From an uncultured Chloroflexota bacterium (GTDB lineage: Bacteria > Chloroflexota > Chloroflexia > Chloroflexales > Chloroflexaceae), in the NCBI GenBank assembly GCA_903915775.1, contig CAIWUD010000355.1:1-37264 (forward strand): a stretch of DNA of 37,264 bases, in the 5' to 3' direction. Below are positions 8,001 to 17,536 of this stretch, one piece after another. The translations under genes and the position numbers were made by a program. The notes under the pieces are model-generated. The model searched no databases. It worked only from the letters and a program-made list of their open reading frames with translations, and was not told the origin of the DNA. Numbering within the stretch: position 1 is the stretch's first letter; every line of letters begins with the position of its first letter.

Positions 8001-9964
8001 AGGAGATAGGGCCTGGCAACCACTACCGTGTACTCTACGAACTGCTCAACCCTATTCCACTCAGTGCCGAGGAGCACACCGCACAGTGGACGAGCATGCA
8101 GGCAGGTCGTATCCAAGAACGCTTCGTGAATGGTGAACTGAACGTGCTCAGTTGCTCAACAACCTTCGAACTTGGTGTCGATGTTGGCGAACTGCAGGCG
8201 GTGCTTATGCGTAACGTCCCCCCTACAACGGCCAACTATGTGCAGCGTGCCGGCCGTGCAGGCCGGCGTACAAACGCGACAGCCTTTGTCCTTACCTATG
8301 CTCAGCGCCGCTCCCATGACCTCTCACACTACGCTGAACCGGCACGGATTGTGGCCGGGAAGATACTACCGCCACGCTTCTCGCTCGCGAATAGCAAGAT
8401 CGCACGGCGTCACATGCAGGCCACCCTGATCGCAGCATTTTTTCGCATGGTACGGGATAAGCATGGCCGACTCTTCAAGAACGTCGGTGATTTTTTCCTT
8501 GCCCCAACTGTTGGGTCGAGCGGTGCCCAACTGCTTCGCGAGTTTGCAGCACAGCATCCAGCCCATGTCGAGGAGGCGCTCATACGGATTGTGCCTCAGG
8601 AGATCCACGCAGAGCTCGGTATCAGTACCTGGGAGTGGCTATGCAACGCCGATGGCGATGGGATGATCGATCTCCTTGATCGGGTCGACGCTGAAATTAG
8701 TCACGATATCGCCACCTACGCGCATATGGAGCAAGAGGCTGCAAGCCAGAGAGCGTATCCCAAGAGTAACTACTATAAGCAGGTGGGCAACACGATTCGT
8801 GGACGCTCGATCCTTGAGACCATGGCATCGCGCAATCTGCTCCCAAAGTATGGCTTTCCAACCGATCTTGTTGAACTCAAGACGAACCACCTGAATATCC
8901 CAGAAGCAGCAGAGATTGAGTTACAACGTGATCTACGCATGGCCATTGCCGAATATGCTCCAGGGGCGCAGATTGTTGCCGCGAAGCGTATCTGGACCGG
9001 TGGCGGCATCTCCATGCAGCCAAAAAAATCCCTACCCACGTATGAGTACGCCGTGTGTCCTGATTGTGGACACTTCCATCTGCATCAGACTCAACGCCCT
9101 ACGAACTGTGTCGTCTGTGGCACATCGCTCACAAGCCTTCGTGTTCGAAGGGGGAGATTTATCAAGCCAGAGTTCGGTTTCATTGCTGCGGATGGCAAGA
9201 GCAAACCGGGTGAACAGCGACCGCAACGAGCCTATAGCTCGCACGTCTATTTTGCTGAGTATGCAACGTTACCAACGGGGGAGAGGACTGAACCAGCAAT
9301 CGCCGTCGTTGAGTCGGTCTCGGGCCCACGCATCCAGGTTGAGCAACGTTACTCACGCTTTGGACGCATGGTTCTTGTCAATGGCGGACCTGCGGATCGT
9401 GGCTACACCATCTGCAATGATTGTGGTTACGCTGAAATTGTGCCATTCGTGCCGATCGGTACACAACGTAGCAGGTCACGTGCCCGCTCAGCGCATACTA
9501 ACCCACGTACGAGCAGGGAGTGCAGCGCGTTGACCAATACGGTGCATCTGGGGCACGATTTCCTCACCGACGTGATAGAACTTAGGTTTCGAGGAGCAGC
9601 TGCAGATCTCTCTGATAAGCAACTCTGGCGATCGCTGGTCTACGCTTTGCTCGAAGGAGCCGCTCAGGGGCTAGGGATCCGGCGCGATGATCTTGATGGT
9701 ACCCTCTATCGACACGCTCCCGCCGCGCCACCAGCCATCATTCTGTACGATAACGTTCCTGGCGGGGCTGGGCATGTCCAGCAGATTGCCCAGGAACTCT
9801 CTGAGGTACTGAATACGGCACTCAACCACGTCCGTCGCGACTGCTGTGGCCCAGAGACGAGTTGCTACGAGTGTCTACGCAACTACCGAAACCAGCCCTA
9901 TCACGATACGCTGAGCCGAAGCGGTGCACGAGACTTCTTGGAGATAGTCGTCAACCAGCGGTAG
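5012..9964 (+). CDS. DEAD/DEAH-box superfamily 2 helicase with multiple zinc-binding CxxC clusters and a DUF1998/MZB-type C-terminus (DruE/DrmAB/Hrq1-MrfA class)
   Basis: Walker A VIVATGTGSGKTESF; DEAH box VLDEAHTYDG; IATSATLG; QRAGRAGRR; CxxC clusters (CPECNAQ..CTRCG, CLRCG, CDTCT, CPDCG..CVVCG, CNDCG); C-terminal CCGPETSCYECLRNYRNQPYHDTLSRSGARDFL. Confidence 0.95.
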   Translation: MQRLHPLHTTNQIRDTYLRYLSTIYPFRNPQLHEAFQVALTEPERLVKGPLLETSPPFQPGRTIEQLVAHGLLHPLFQALCSDTLPWDRPLHMHQDRAVTHVIRHERNVIVATGTGSGKTESFLLPILDALLREQAAGTLSEPGVRALLLYPMNALANDQLKRLRRVVEHYPAITFGRYTGETRETFESARDDFYHQFPGETLLPHELISREQLRETPPHILLTNYAMLEYLLLRPEDCEFFDGPTGGKWRFIVLDEAHTYDGASGIEIAMLLRRLKDRVVGSQIGRIRCIATSATLGRGRADFPMAVQFATKLFGEPFEWIEDSGERQDIIEATPIPIADLGSVWGEGPPQLYQDLCTMLEERTEGSSLKLTHLIAVARKHLPPQIVNEAQTTAAWLHYAGGTAEAAATSDAIDGFLFSILRGDTRLRHLRRLLGERPWMMSELATTIFPDQHDAQDRLIDLIDLAVRARAQHATQTLLPARYHLFARALEGAFACLNHEGHADRRPRIFLNRYAHCPECNAQVVELASCTRCGASYIVGKITTGSAGATTSNPVKQLHDLSSEDGTPVCLLIQQLPVSDDEDEAVVANDDSTLSAGQGFHTLCLRCGTLSDRDHAQCQCGVQAAALPVTPAPLNDQHLPRVCLSCATRNHGSLIYRFLTGQDAPVSVLATALYQHLPPSRNEEEQHLPGAGRKLLIFSDSRQDAAFFAPYLERTYQQLLRRRLILKALSEDPHGRAGHLRLQDIVRLVQLQAERASMFTPDQSNVYRCRIVTTWLMQELITLDRRIGLEGIGLLQFRLVRPDGWRAPTALTQAPWYLTDDEAWALIALLLDTLRQQGATTFPEDVDPRSEEFAPRNRPIYIRGSGSDTSAGILSWTPVRGRNQRRYDILNRLLQRIAPELERSVREHQVLQALDGIWHDHLSSSRSVWRNHLVSTPLKREGIVYQLSHQFWDLVPSSIASLYRCDTCTMVTSLSVRDLCPTNGCSGRLTPVDLHQEIGPGNHYRVLYELLNPIPLSAEEHTAQWTSMQAGRIQERFVNGELNVLSCSTTFELGVDVGELQAVLMRNVPPTTANYVQRAGRAGRRTNATAFVLTYAQRRSHDLSHYAEPARIVAGKILPPRFSLANSKIARRHMQATLIAAFFRMVRDKHGRLFKNVGDFFLAPTVGSSGAQLLREFAAQHPAHVEEALIRIVPQEIHAELGISTWEWLCNADGDGMIDLLDRVDAEISHDIATYAHMEQEAASQRAYPKSNYYKQVGNTIRGRSILETMASRNLLPKYGFPTDLVELKTNHLNIPEAAEIELQRDLRMAIAEYAPGAQIVAAKRIWTGGGISMQPKKSLPTYEYAVCPDCGHFHLHQTQRPTNCVVCGTSLTSLRVRRGRFIKPEFGFIAADGKSKPGEQRPQRAYSSHVYFAEYATLPTGERTEPAIAVVESVSGPRIQVEQRYSRFGRMVLVNGGPADRGYTICNDCGYAEIVPFVPIGTQRSRSRARSAHTNPRTSRECSALTNTVHLGHDFLTDVIELRFRGAAADLSDKQLWRSLVYALLEGAAQGLGIRRDDLDGTLYRHAPAAPPAIILYDNVPGGAGHVQQIAQELSEVLNTALNHVRRDCCGPETSCYECLRNYRNQPYHDTLSRSGARDFLEIVVNQR

Positions 9965-10031
9965 TGTGGAGAACATCTCGAACGCTCCCGCTATTAGGGC
10001 AGCTTAACACACAGAAGCTAGGTAGCACATC

Positions 10032-13000
10032 ATGAATACAACCGAGCCAATCCCACTCAACATGCTGCTGGGGAACCAAAAATTTCTCGAGCAGGTGTTT
10101 TTAAAAGCACTAATACATGCGAGAAGGCATCTCCGATCGTCACGCGTAGGGCGGCTCAAATCGATGGTCAATGCCATGAGTTTGCCACTCGATGGCTTCT
10201 CGCGATCACCGTTTCGGATCATCACGACAGCGCGAGTCAACGAACTCGCGCAGAAGTTAGCCAGAGCCACCCAACAACCGGATGAAGAACGAATATTTGA
10301 CTGCATCCTACCGCTCTGGGTCGAAGCAAACCCAGAACTGGAGGCCAGCACACGTGAGGTCTGCACCGAGCAGGGCATTATCCCAGAGCCTGAGCCAGTG
10401 ACCATGGTCTGTGCTGCACCGCACCCAGACGTGATTACGCGACTCATCGCGGCGGTTCGTCATCGTCATGTTGACATCGATGAAGACTCTATCAGGCTGA
10501 TGGTTGTGACCATCACTGGCTTGCACGACAACCTAGAGATGGAGAGTGAGCCCGAGGAACTCGACACCATGCCCCATCTTCCGACACCGCCACCCAACCA
10601 GAGTCTCGATACCAGCAACCTCTCGCCTGCCTGGTGGAGCGCACTCCTTGACTGGCTTCGTCATGTGCCCTACGAGTCCGCACTATGGGAGACGGAGGCG
10701 GTCGAGCTCTTTCGCGACCATTTTGCCGAGCTCGCCCAGGAGAAGCAGCAACTCCGCTCGGGAAGGGCCAGCATTGCCGAGGCAATCGTTCGTTTGCGCG
10801 CCGATTTCACCGATACGATCGCCGATCTGGAGCTCAATACTATCTTCTCCTGGGATGCAGTGCACTGCCCTGCGCACGCCATCCCACATGTACTGCAACA
10901 GCTTGAGCAGTTGCAAGCCGTAATGTGCGCGTGGCGTGACCAAGACCAGATGCCCAGAAAGCGTAGTGAGCGCGCAATTTACCTAGAAGAGCTGCAGCGC
11001 CTGGAGGAGCAGATAGAGATCCTCCACGCCTCACTCCACGCCAATCTTGTGGACGCTAGCACCGGCAAAGAGACTGCTCAGCGGGAGATGGGTGGGGAGG
11101 AGGATGACGAGGAGGGGCCGGAGCAACAGGATGCGCGCCCAGTTGTGGCGGTGAGTGATCCCGTGCCTACACCGCCCGACTCACCCTCTGCGACGGTGAG
11201 CATTGATGATGCGGAGGATTTTGCCTCGGCAGAAGTAGTGGAGGAGATTGCTACTACCCCGGCTCATGAGAACGGAGCGCAGGCGACCTCAGCAAGCCAG
11301 GTTTTCGTCGCTTCTAGCGCTGCTTTGGAGGATGAGACCGACGAACTGGCAGCAGAGAGCTTAGAAGAGGTACGCACGGTCATACCTGAGCTCCACGAGG
11401 ATGAGGCAGATTCTGTGCGGCCCGATCCTAGTAATGGAGTGGACGCGCCTCACCAGCCACCGACGAGTAATCAGCCAGACGTTGTGGTTGACCAGTTGAG
11501 CGTAGAGCAGCTGGCTGCGCAGGATCAGCCCCAGGCGGAGGCGGAGCAAGGGGCTGTTGAAGAAGGGTGGCAGGAGCTATTCTGGTCGCTCCTCGAGGCT
11601 GACGACATTACTGGCGCCTACTGGCTTGCCCGTGCACTCGCTGCCCGCGACATCACCCCACCTATTGCGCTCGATCTCTTGCAGGTGCTCGGTGGGAGCC
11701 GCTGGTTACCGATCGAGTCTGGCCATGGAGGTGCACTCGCCGCCGATATTGCCACCATCGCCAGCCGCTACCAACCGTCCGGTCGCGACGAAGAGGTGCT
11801 TCTTGGCCTAGGAGCCGCCTGTATACCGGTGCTTCGGACCCCGGAGAGCGGCTTACTTCATTGGGTCGAAGCCCCTGCCACCTACCACTCGCTCTACGAA
11901 TTGGCCCGAACGATCAGAGAGTTTGCGAGCCAGGGCCTACTCATTCGTGACGAAGAGCTCAGCGGACTTACGGCACAGAATCGCATGAGCAGTGCAATTG
12001 CTGAAGCGGTCGCACAGACCCAACGTTGGATGGAAGAAGCTCCTGGACGCCGCACCACGTACGCCCGCGCATCGAAAGTATGGCAAACACTTGTATCGCG
12101 TGGCGAGCTCTACAATCTCGCGACCATCATCTGTGCAAACCAGAATGAACAGGCTGGCGAAGTGCGGCAACGGCTCCGGCAGTGGCGTAACCGTACGTAT
12201 GTGGTTGAGCAGATCCGGACGATTGACCGTGCGCTCAGCAAGAGTGGTGCGACACTGATTGATGGTGAACCTCGTGAGCAGCTCATCCGTGATGTAGGTG
12301 AGGCATGCACCATCTTCGAGAAGTGGTGTGATCAGGTTGAACGCAATCAGCAACTCACTGGGCGCGATGACGCTTGGTTGCTTAGTCAGATCATGCGCCT
12401 GCGTAGCAGCATTGAGGAACTGCTACCCGACGTGGAGCACACCCTGACCAGGCGTCAGACTGAGTCCGTCTCACCCAGCTACCGCGCGGCCACTCGCTAC
12501 CTCCATCGTCGCCTGGGCGATCTCGGTACGATGCTCGGGCTGAAGTTGCTGCAAACACCGCCGGTCGACCCACTGGTCCAGCGATGGAACAGCCTTGAAG
12601 CGAGCACGGCAGTAGTAGGACAGATGGGCTATGGGTTGCAGCAACTCCTGGGCAGGCGTCTCTGGGCTCTCCCCGGGGTTGAGATCGACCAGGATGGCCA
12701 GGCAACAGAGGAGGGATTGCGACAGCTACCTGAACACGTTCGGGTGAATACCCTCAACGCACCGGACACGGAGGAGATCATCGCGGCGTGGCGAACCTTT
12801 GGTGACTTCCGCTGGGTTGAGATGCTCCTAGCCTTTGTCGAAGATGCGGCCCGCAACGCTGAGATCCATCGAGAGACCCAGGATGCGCTCACGAGCGCGG
12901 TGGCGAACCTCAAGCGCCGGATCGACGATGTCCGTCGTCCGCTTGAGATGGCGGTATTTGCCGGTGATCTCAACGACGACACCCGTTCGCGGCTCGAGGG

Positions 13001-16000
13001 AATGATCGAGCGGATCGACCCCCTCCAGACGCGCAATTTTGCTCAGGCGCGCCGGATCTTGGGGCAGGTTGAGGCGGAGATCGCGCACGAACATGAACTC
13101 CGCATCAACGAGCTCGGCATGCGCTGGAATCAGCGACGCCTAGAACTAGCGGCACGACTGAGTGATTCGAATGATGTAGCACGGATCACGCAGGAGGTAG
13201 AGACCGCACTTGAGCGGCGCAACACCTGGGAGATCAACGAAGTATTGGCACGGGTCGACCGCATCATCCAGGGCAGTGTCGACCACCATCTGCTATCGGC
13301 TGGTGAGGAGTTGAGTGGTGAAGCACTAAAACTCACCCAGCACCACTTCCTTCAGCAGCAGGGGGCGATCGAGGAAGCTCTGAAGACAAACTTCCCATCG
13401 ATCATCGCTGCGATCCGTCAGCGCGAAACGGTAGCTGGAATCGCGTTCACCCACCGGCATGATCACACGTCCAAAGTTCTTGAGACCTGGTACCAACTCC
13501 AGCAGCATGGGGCTCAGCTTTCGAGTAGTGGTGGCTTCAACTCCATGCTGAAGGAGATTCTCGAGTTTCTCGGTTTCGAGAAGGTAGCGATCAAACTGGA
13601 CGATAACCAGCAGATCCTACGACGTGAGCTACGCACACCACACGTCACCATGGAGCTCCCGACCGGTCGCGGTCGCCCACTCCCCCAGATTGGTGGCTCC
13701 CCTGCCCGTCAGTACGACGTGCTGGTGCTCTGGAACCGCAACGAGAGTCTGCGTACACAGCTTCAGCGGGTGAAGCTCCTTGGCTCTCAACTCCTCATCC
13801 TGATCTACCTTGGCCCGCTCACGAGTACGCAGCGCCGTGACATTGCGCGTCTCAGTCGGGAGCGGCCAATCGTCGTGCTTGATGAGGTCATTCTCCTCAT
13901 GCTTGCAGCTGAGCAGGAGCGCGATACCCGTTTCCGCATCTGGCTCCAGTGCGGTCTCCCCTATACGACCGTCAATCCGTACGTTCCCAACGCTGCTGGG
14001 AATGTCCCCGCAGAGATCTTCTACGGTCGCTACGAGGAAGTACGGGATCTGGTCGAGCCCAACGGCAGTTGCTTGGTCTATGGCGGTCGACAACTGGGTA
14101 AATCGGCCCTCCTCACTGCAGTACGGCGACAGTTTCATCACCCGGAGCGCCAACACTACGCCTGGATCGAGAACATCGATCTTGTTGGTGACCATGAGGT
14201 GAACCAACCGGCAACGATGCTCTGGGAGAAGATCCGCACCATCTTCCGTGACCACCTGGGCATTATCCGTCCGTTCCGCCCCGAGAGACCAGAGGAGATT
14301 GCCCGTGAGGTGAGCCGCTACATGCAGCGCAATGCAGAAGCCCGCGTGCTCCTACTGTTCGACGAAGCTGATGATTTTCTGGATGACGATGCCGAAGGGC
14401 GTTTCCAGACGGTGGTGGCACTCCGGCAACTCATGCAAGAGACCAACCGACGCTTCAAAGTCGTATTCACCGGCCTCCACGACGTACAACGCTTCGCAGC
14501 CATTCCCAATCAGCCACTAGCCCACTTCGGAAAGCCCATCTGTATTGGCCCGCTACCACCAGCACCAGCTCATGATCTGATCACACAGCCTATCGAGGCC
14601 CTCGGATATCGCTTCGAACATGAGTCGCTCGTGCTACGTATCCTTTCCTACACCAACTACCATGCCGGGCTCATCCAGATCTTCTGCTACGAGTTGCTCA
14701 AACAGTTGCAGCGCGGCTCACAAGCTAGTGGCCCCCCCTTCCTCATCTCGCAACGGGACGTAGATAACGTCTACCTAGCCGTTCGTAGTAGCATTCGCAG
14801 CCGATTTGAGCTCACGCTCAACCTTGATGCACGCTATCGGGCCATTGCCCTTGCCCTGATCGTCGACCAGTTTAACGCCGCCGATGGTTTCGCTCAAGCC
14901 TACCAGCCAAGCACCATCCTCAGCCATACGCAAGCCTGGTGGCCTGCGGGCTTCAAAGATACCACTACGGATGCTGTGCAGGGCCTCCTTGATGAGATGT
15001 GTGGTCTTGGCATCCTCATTCGTACGATCGATGGTGGGTACCGCCTGCGCAGTCCCAACCTCGTACGGCTCCTCGGGAGTACAACCGAGATCGGCAATGC
15101 ACTCGATCAACTCAGTAGGAGCCAGCCAGCTAACCGCGCAGAGCGGGATACGTTCCACATGCCCATTGGAAGCAGTGGTACGAACCACTTTAGTCCACTC
15201 ACCTACGCACAGGAGCGAACCCTCCACCAGGCTACCACACCGATACGGATCATCTTCGGTTCCGAGTTGAACTGCCTCAGCTTGCTGCCGACAGCGCTGG
15301 AGCAGTTCGCCCCGGGTGATCCATCATCACGCCAAACCCGCGTACTCCGTGTCTCTACGACGGCTACACAGCGAATAGCATTTTTGAAATGGATCCAGTC
15401 CGAGATTGAGCGGAACAGCCAGTACGAGAGCCTCATCTTCTCGTGCCAACCCATGAGTAGCGAAGCCTCAGAGCTTGCTGCCCTGGTCCGCGATGCCCTA
15501 TCACTCAACACGAACAAACGCCCACAGCGACCGCTTGTCAAGGTAGTGTTCCTCTTCGGTACTGCCCAGACGGCCGCATGGATGCGCACTGCTCCGGAGG
15601 AGCGCCACGACCTGGAGCGGCAACTCACCCTACTCCCACTCCATCGCTGGACGATGGCTGCATTACAGAAACGTTTACAACTGCGGGAGTTGAACAGTGC
15701 TGAAGCACACCTCCAGGAGATCTTCCAGACGACAGGAAACTGGCAACTTCTCCTCGATGCCTACTTCGACCGTGTTGCGCAAATGGGCGACATGCGTCTG
15801 GCAGCCGAACAGCTTACTGCTGAAGTGAGGGCTGCCAGTGGCCAGTTGAGCATACGGTCTCATCTGAACACTGAGCTCGCGTCCGCCCCCGACTTGAAAA
15901 CCGTACTCAAATCTATCAGTGAGAACGCAACCGGTTGCGTGGGGATGCTCGATCTGCTCGAATACCTATCCGTTGAAGCCATGGAGGAGGAGCGAGGGGA

Positions 16001-16106
16001 AGCAGCAGTGATGGCACTCGAACGGCTCGGGTTGCTTAGCCGTCGGGAGGAGGAGGTCGTGCTTGCCCCTCTGGTCAACCTGCTGCTCGGGGGGCGTGAT
16101 GATTAG
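10032..16106 (+). CDS. 2024-aa coiled-coil/STAND-like P-loop ATPase of a putative defence operon
   Basis: Walker A SCLVYGGRQLGKSALLTAV, Walker B ARVLLLFDEADDFLDD, preceding YGRYEEVRDL motif; acidic low-complexity linker around 11070-11560; long helical regions; C-terminal winged-helix-like segment ALERLGLLSRREEEVVLAPLV. Confidence 0.88.
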   Translation: MNTTEPIPLNMLLGNQKFLEQVFLKALIHARRHLRSSRVGRLKSMVNAMSLPLDGFSRSPFRIITTARVNELAQKLARATQQPDEERIFDCILPLWVEANPELEASTREVCTEQGIIPEPEPVTMVCAAPHPDVITRLIAAVRHRHVDIDEDSIRLMVVTITGLHDNLEMESEPEELDTMPHLPTPPPNQSLDTSNLSPAWWSALLDWLRHVPYESALWETEAVELFRDHFAELAQEKQQLRSGRASIAEAIVRLRADFTDTIADLELNTIFSWDAVHCPAHAIPHVLQQLEQLQAVMCAWRDQDQMPRKRSERAIYLEELQRLEEQIEILHASLHANLVDASTGKETAQREMGGEEDDEEGPEQQDARPVVAVSDPVPTPPDSPSATVSIDDAEDFASAEVVEEIATTPAHENGAQATSASQVFVASSAALEDETDELAAESLEEVRTVIPELHEDEADSVRPDPSNGVDAPHQPPTSNQPDVVVDQLSVEQLAAQDQPQAEAEQGAVEEGWQELFWSLLEADDITGAYWLARALAARDITPPIALDLLQVLGGSRWLPIESGHGGALAADIATIASRYQPSGRDEEVLLGLGAACIPVLRTPESGLLHWVEAPATYHSLYELARTIREFASQGLLIRDEELSGLTAQNRMSSAIAEAVAQTQRWMEEAPGRRTTYARASKVWQTLVSRGELYNLATIICANQNEQAGEVRQRLRQWRNRTYVVEQIRTIDRALSKSGATLIDGEPREQLIRDVGEACTIFEKWCDQVERNQQLTGRDDAWLLSQIMRLRSSIEELLPDVEHTLTRRQTESVSPSYRAATRYLHRRLGDLGTMLGLKLLQTPPVDPLVQRWNSLEASTAVVGQMGYGLQQLLGRRLWALPGVEIDQDGQATEEGLRQLPEHVRVNTLNAPDTEEIIAAWRTFGDFRWVEMLLAFVEDAARNAEIHRETQDALTSAVANLKRRIDDVRRPLEMAVFAGDLNDDTRSRLEGMIERIDPLQTRNFAQARRILGQVEAEIAHEHELRINELGMRWNQRRLELAARLSDSNDVARITQEVETALERRNTWEINEVLARVDRIIQGSVDHHLLSAGEELSGEALKLTQHHFLQQQGAIEEALKTNFPSIIAAIRQRETVAGIAFTHRHDHTSKVLETWYQLQQHGAQLSSSGGFNSMLKEILEFLGFEKVAIKLDDNQQILRRELRTPHVTMELPTGRGRPLPQIGGSPARQYDVLVLWNRNESLRTQLQRVKLLGSQLLILIYLGPLTSTQRRDIARLSRERPIVVLDEVILLMLAAEQERDTRFRIWLQCGLPYTTVNPYVPNAAGNVPAEIFYGRYEEVRDLVEPNGSCLVYGGRQLGKSALLTAVRRQFHHPERQHYAWIENIDLVGDHEVNQPATMLWEKIRTIFRDHLGIIRPFRPERPEEIAREVSRYMQRNAEARVLLLFDEADDFLDDDAEGRFQTVVALRQLMQETNRRFKVVFTGLHDVQRFAAIPNQPLAHFGKPICIGPLPPAPAHDLITQPIEALGYRFEHESLVLRILSYTNYHAGLIQIFCYELLKQLQRGSQASGPPFLISQRDVDNVYLAVRSSIRSRFELTLNLDARYRAIALALIVDQFNAADGFAQAYQPSTILSHTQAWWPAGFKDTTTDAVQGLLDEMCGLGILIRTIDGGYRLRSPNLVRLLGSTTEIGNALDQLSRSQPANRAERDTFHMPIGSSGTNHFSPLTYAQERTLHQATTPIRIIFGSELNCLSLLPTALEQFAPGDPSSRQTRVLRVSTTATQRIAFLKWIQSEIERNSQYESLIFSCQPMSSEASELAALVRDALSLNTNKRPQRPLVKVVFLFGTAQTAAWMRTAPEERHDLERQLTLLPLHRWTMAALQKRLQLRELNSAEAHLQEIFQTTGNWQLLLDAYFDRVAQMGDMRLAAEQLTAEVRAASGQLSIRSHLNTELASAPDLKTVLKSISENATGCVGMLDLLEYLSVEAMEEERGEAAVMALERLGLLSRREEEVVLAPLVNLLLGGRDD

Positions 16107-17388
16107 CAGTAGTGATATCCAACGCCTCCCCAGCGTGATCCGCTTTGTCGAACAGATCATCAGCAAGCTCTCCGGCCTAGGGAGCGCAACGCTCAACGCG
16201 CAGCGCCGCAATGCGATCGTTCTGCTCCCTGACGGGATCGATCCACTCGATATGAGCGATCTCATACGCTACGAATTGGATCGCAGGCGAATGCAAACTG
16301 ATCTCATGAGCCTGCCCGACTACCCGCGGACAGCGCCTATCGTCAGCTTGAGTAGCCACTTTCAGCTACAGACCGTGCCTGCATCCTGCCAGGAGCTGGT
16401 TAACTCAGTTGGTGACCAGCTTCCAGAGGTGCTCGTTATCGAAGGGATAGAGCAGATCGACGAAGAACAGGCCTGCGCCTGGACAAGGCTTATCGAGCAG
16501 TGGTGTCGGCTGGCACACCAGCGGGCAAACAAGGGAGAAGTGCTCAGTTCACTCTGTGTCGTTGCGCCGGGACGATCTATCACGCACCAATTGGCCCATG
16601 CAGGCCACCTGTTCCTTGACATTCACTACTGGTGGCGTATGCCAGCCCCAGCAGAGACCCAACTGCTCTGGCGCGAGCAGGCGATGGAGAGCACCGACCC
16701 GAACCTTTCGCGTTGGCGCACCCATATCCTCCCCATGATAGCTGCCAGTGATAGTGCGCTGCTTGCCGAACTGAGCAACTGCAGTGGTCGTACAGAGGAG
16801 ATTATCACAACCCTCGATCAATTTGCGCAGGCACGCAACTGGACAGCAGCACGGCTACAAGCGGCAGGTGGCGAGCAACTAGTTTCTGGCTTGCGACAAC
16901 CATGCGTGGACATCCAACCAGGAACCGTTGAGGAGCGGCTCTGGAGTATGGGTGCCCTCGTGTGGACGCCAGAGTATGCTGGCGAACTTCACCCGGCAGC
17001 GCTACGACCGTTGAACCGCCAGCATGAGCTTGAGCACCGCTTGTGGCGTACGCAGGTGGGGCTACTCCTGCCGATCATTGATCAAGTGCGCCGTCAGGTG
17101 TGTGATGTGTTGAACCGTGGCGGTGATCCTGATTGGGCCTGGCGTTATGCCATACCTCTTGATGAACAGGAGGCGATCCTTGTTCGTGACAATCCCATGC
17201 TGTGTGGTCTCGGACACCTCACGCGCCTGATTCATCCAAAGGGATCGCTAGGGCGCTACAGTCAGTGGCATGCTCTTGCCGTACAAGCACGCGATCTCCG
17301 CAACCGCCTTGCCCACTATCAACTGGTCACCCTGGAAGAATACCTGGGTCTGATGCACACGATTAGTCACATGTCGTGCTCGGGATAA
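16099..17388 (+). CDS. Operon-terminal protein with a C-terminal HEPN-like motif
   Basis: ATG at 16099 overlaps the previous stop (GTGATGATTAG). C-terminal ARDLRNRLAHYQLVTLEEYLGLM contains RNRLAH (R-N-x3-H). No recognisable P-loop. Confidence 0.75.
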   Translation: MISSSDIQRLPSVIRFVEQIISKLSGLGSATLNAQRRNAIVLLPDGIDPLDMSDLIRYELDRRRMQTDLMSLPDYPRTAPIVSLSSHFQLQTVPASCQELVNSVGDQLPEVLVIEGIEQIDEEQACAWTRLIEQWCRLAHQRANKGEVLSSLCVVAPGRSITHQLAHAGHLFLDIHYWWRMPAPAETQLLWREQAMESTDPNLSRWRTHILPMIAASDSALLAELSNCSGRTEEIITTLDQFAQARNWTAARLQAAGGEQLVSGLRQPCVDIQPGTVEERLWSMGALVWTPEYAGELHPAALRPLNRQHELEHRLWRTQVGLLLPIIDQVRRQVCDVLNRGGDPDWAWRYAIPLDEQEAILVRDNPMLCGLGHLTRLIHPKGSLGRYSQWHALAVQARDLRNRLAHYQLVTLEEYLGLMHTISHMSCSG

Positions 17389-17536
17389 ATACTCACCCTC
17401 ATTACCAAAAGGGTTTGTCATGCTCCCGTATAGCCAGTGGTAGGCCGCCACGAGATCTCTTCCTCTCCCGGTATTGGAGTGCTGCGAATTAGCTTGTCCT
17501 CTAGTACCGATGCTCAAGGTTAGCTCACCAGGATGA

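Noticed and set aside
8916-9533. 205-aa + strand ORF within the helicase gene
   Set aside because: Alternative-frame translation (Ser/Arg-rich) inside a gene with conserved zinc motifs in the main frame.
13629-14255. 208-aa - strand ORF inside the giant ATPase gene
   Set aside because: Antisense to the conserved ATPase coding region around the P-loop; no recognisable motif.
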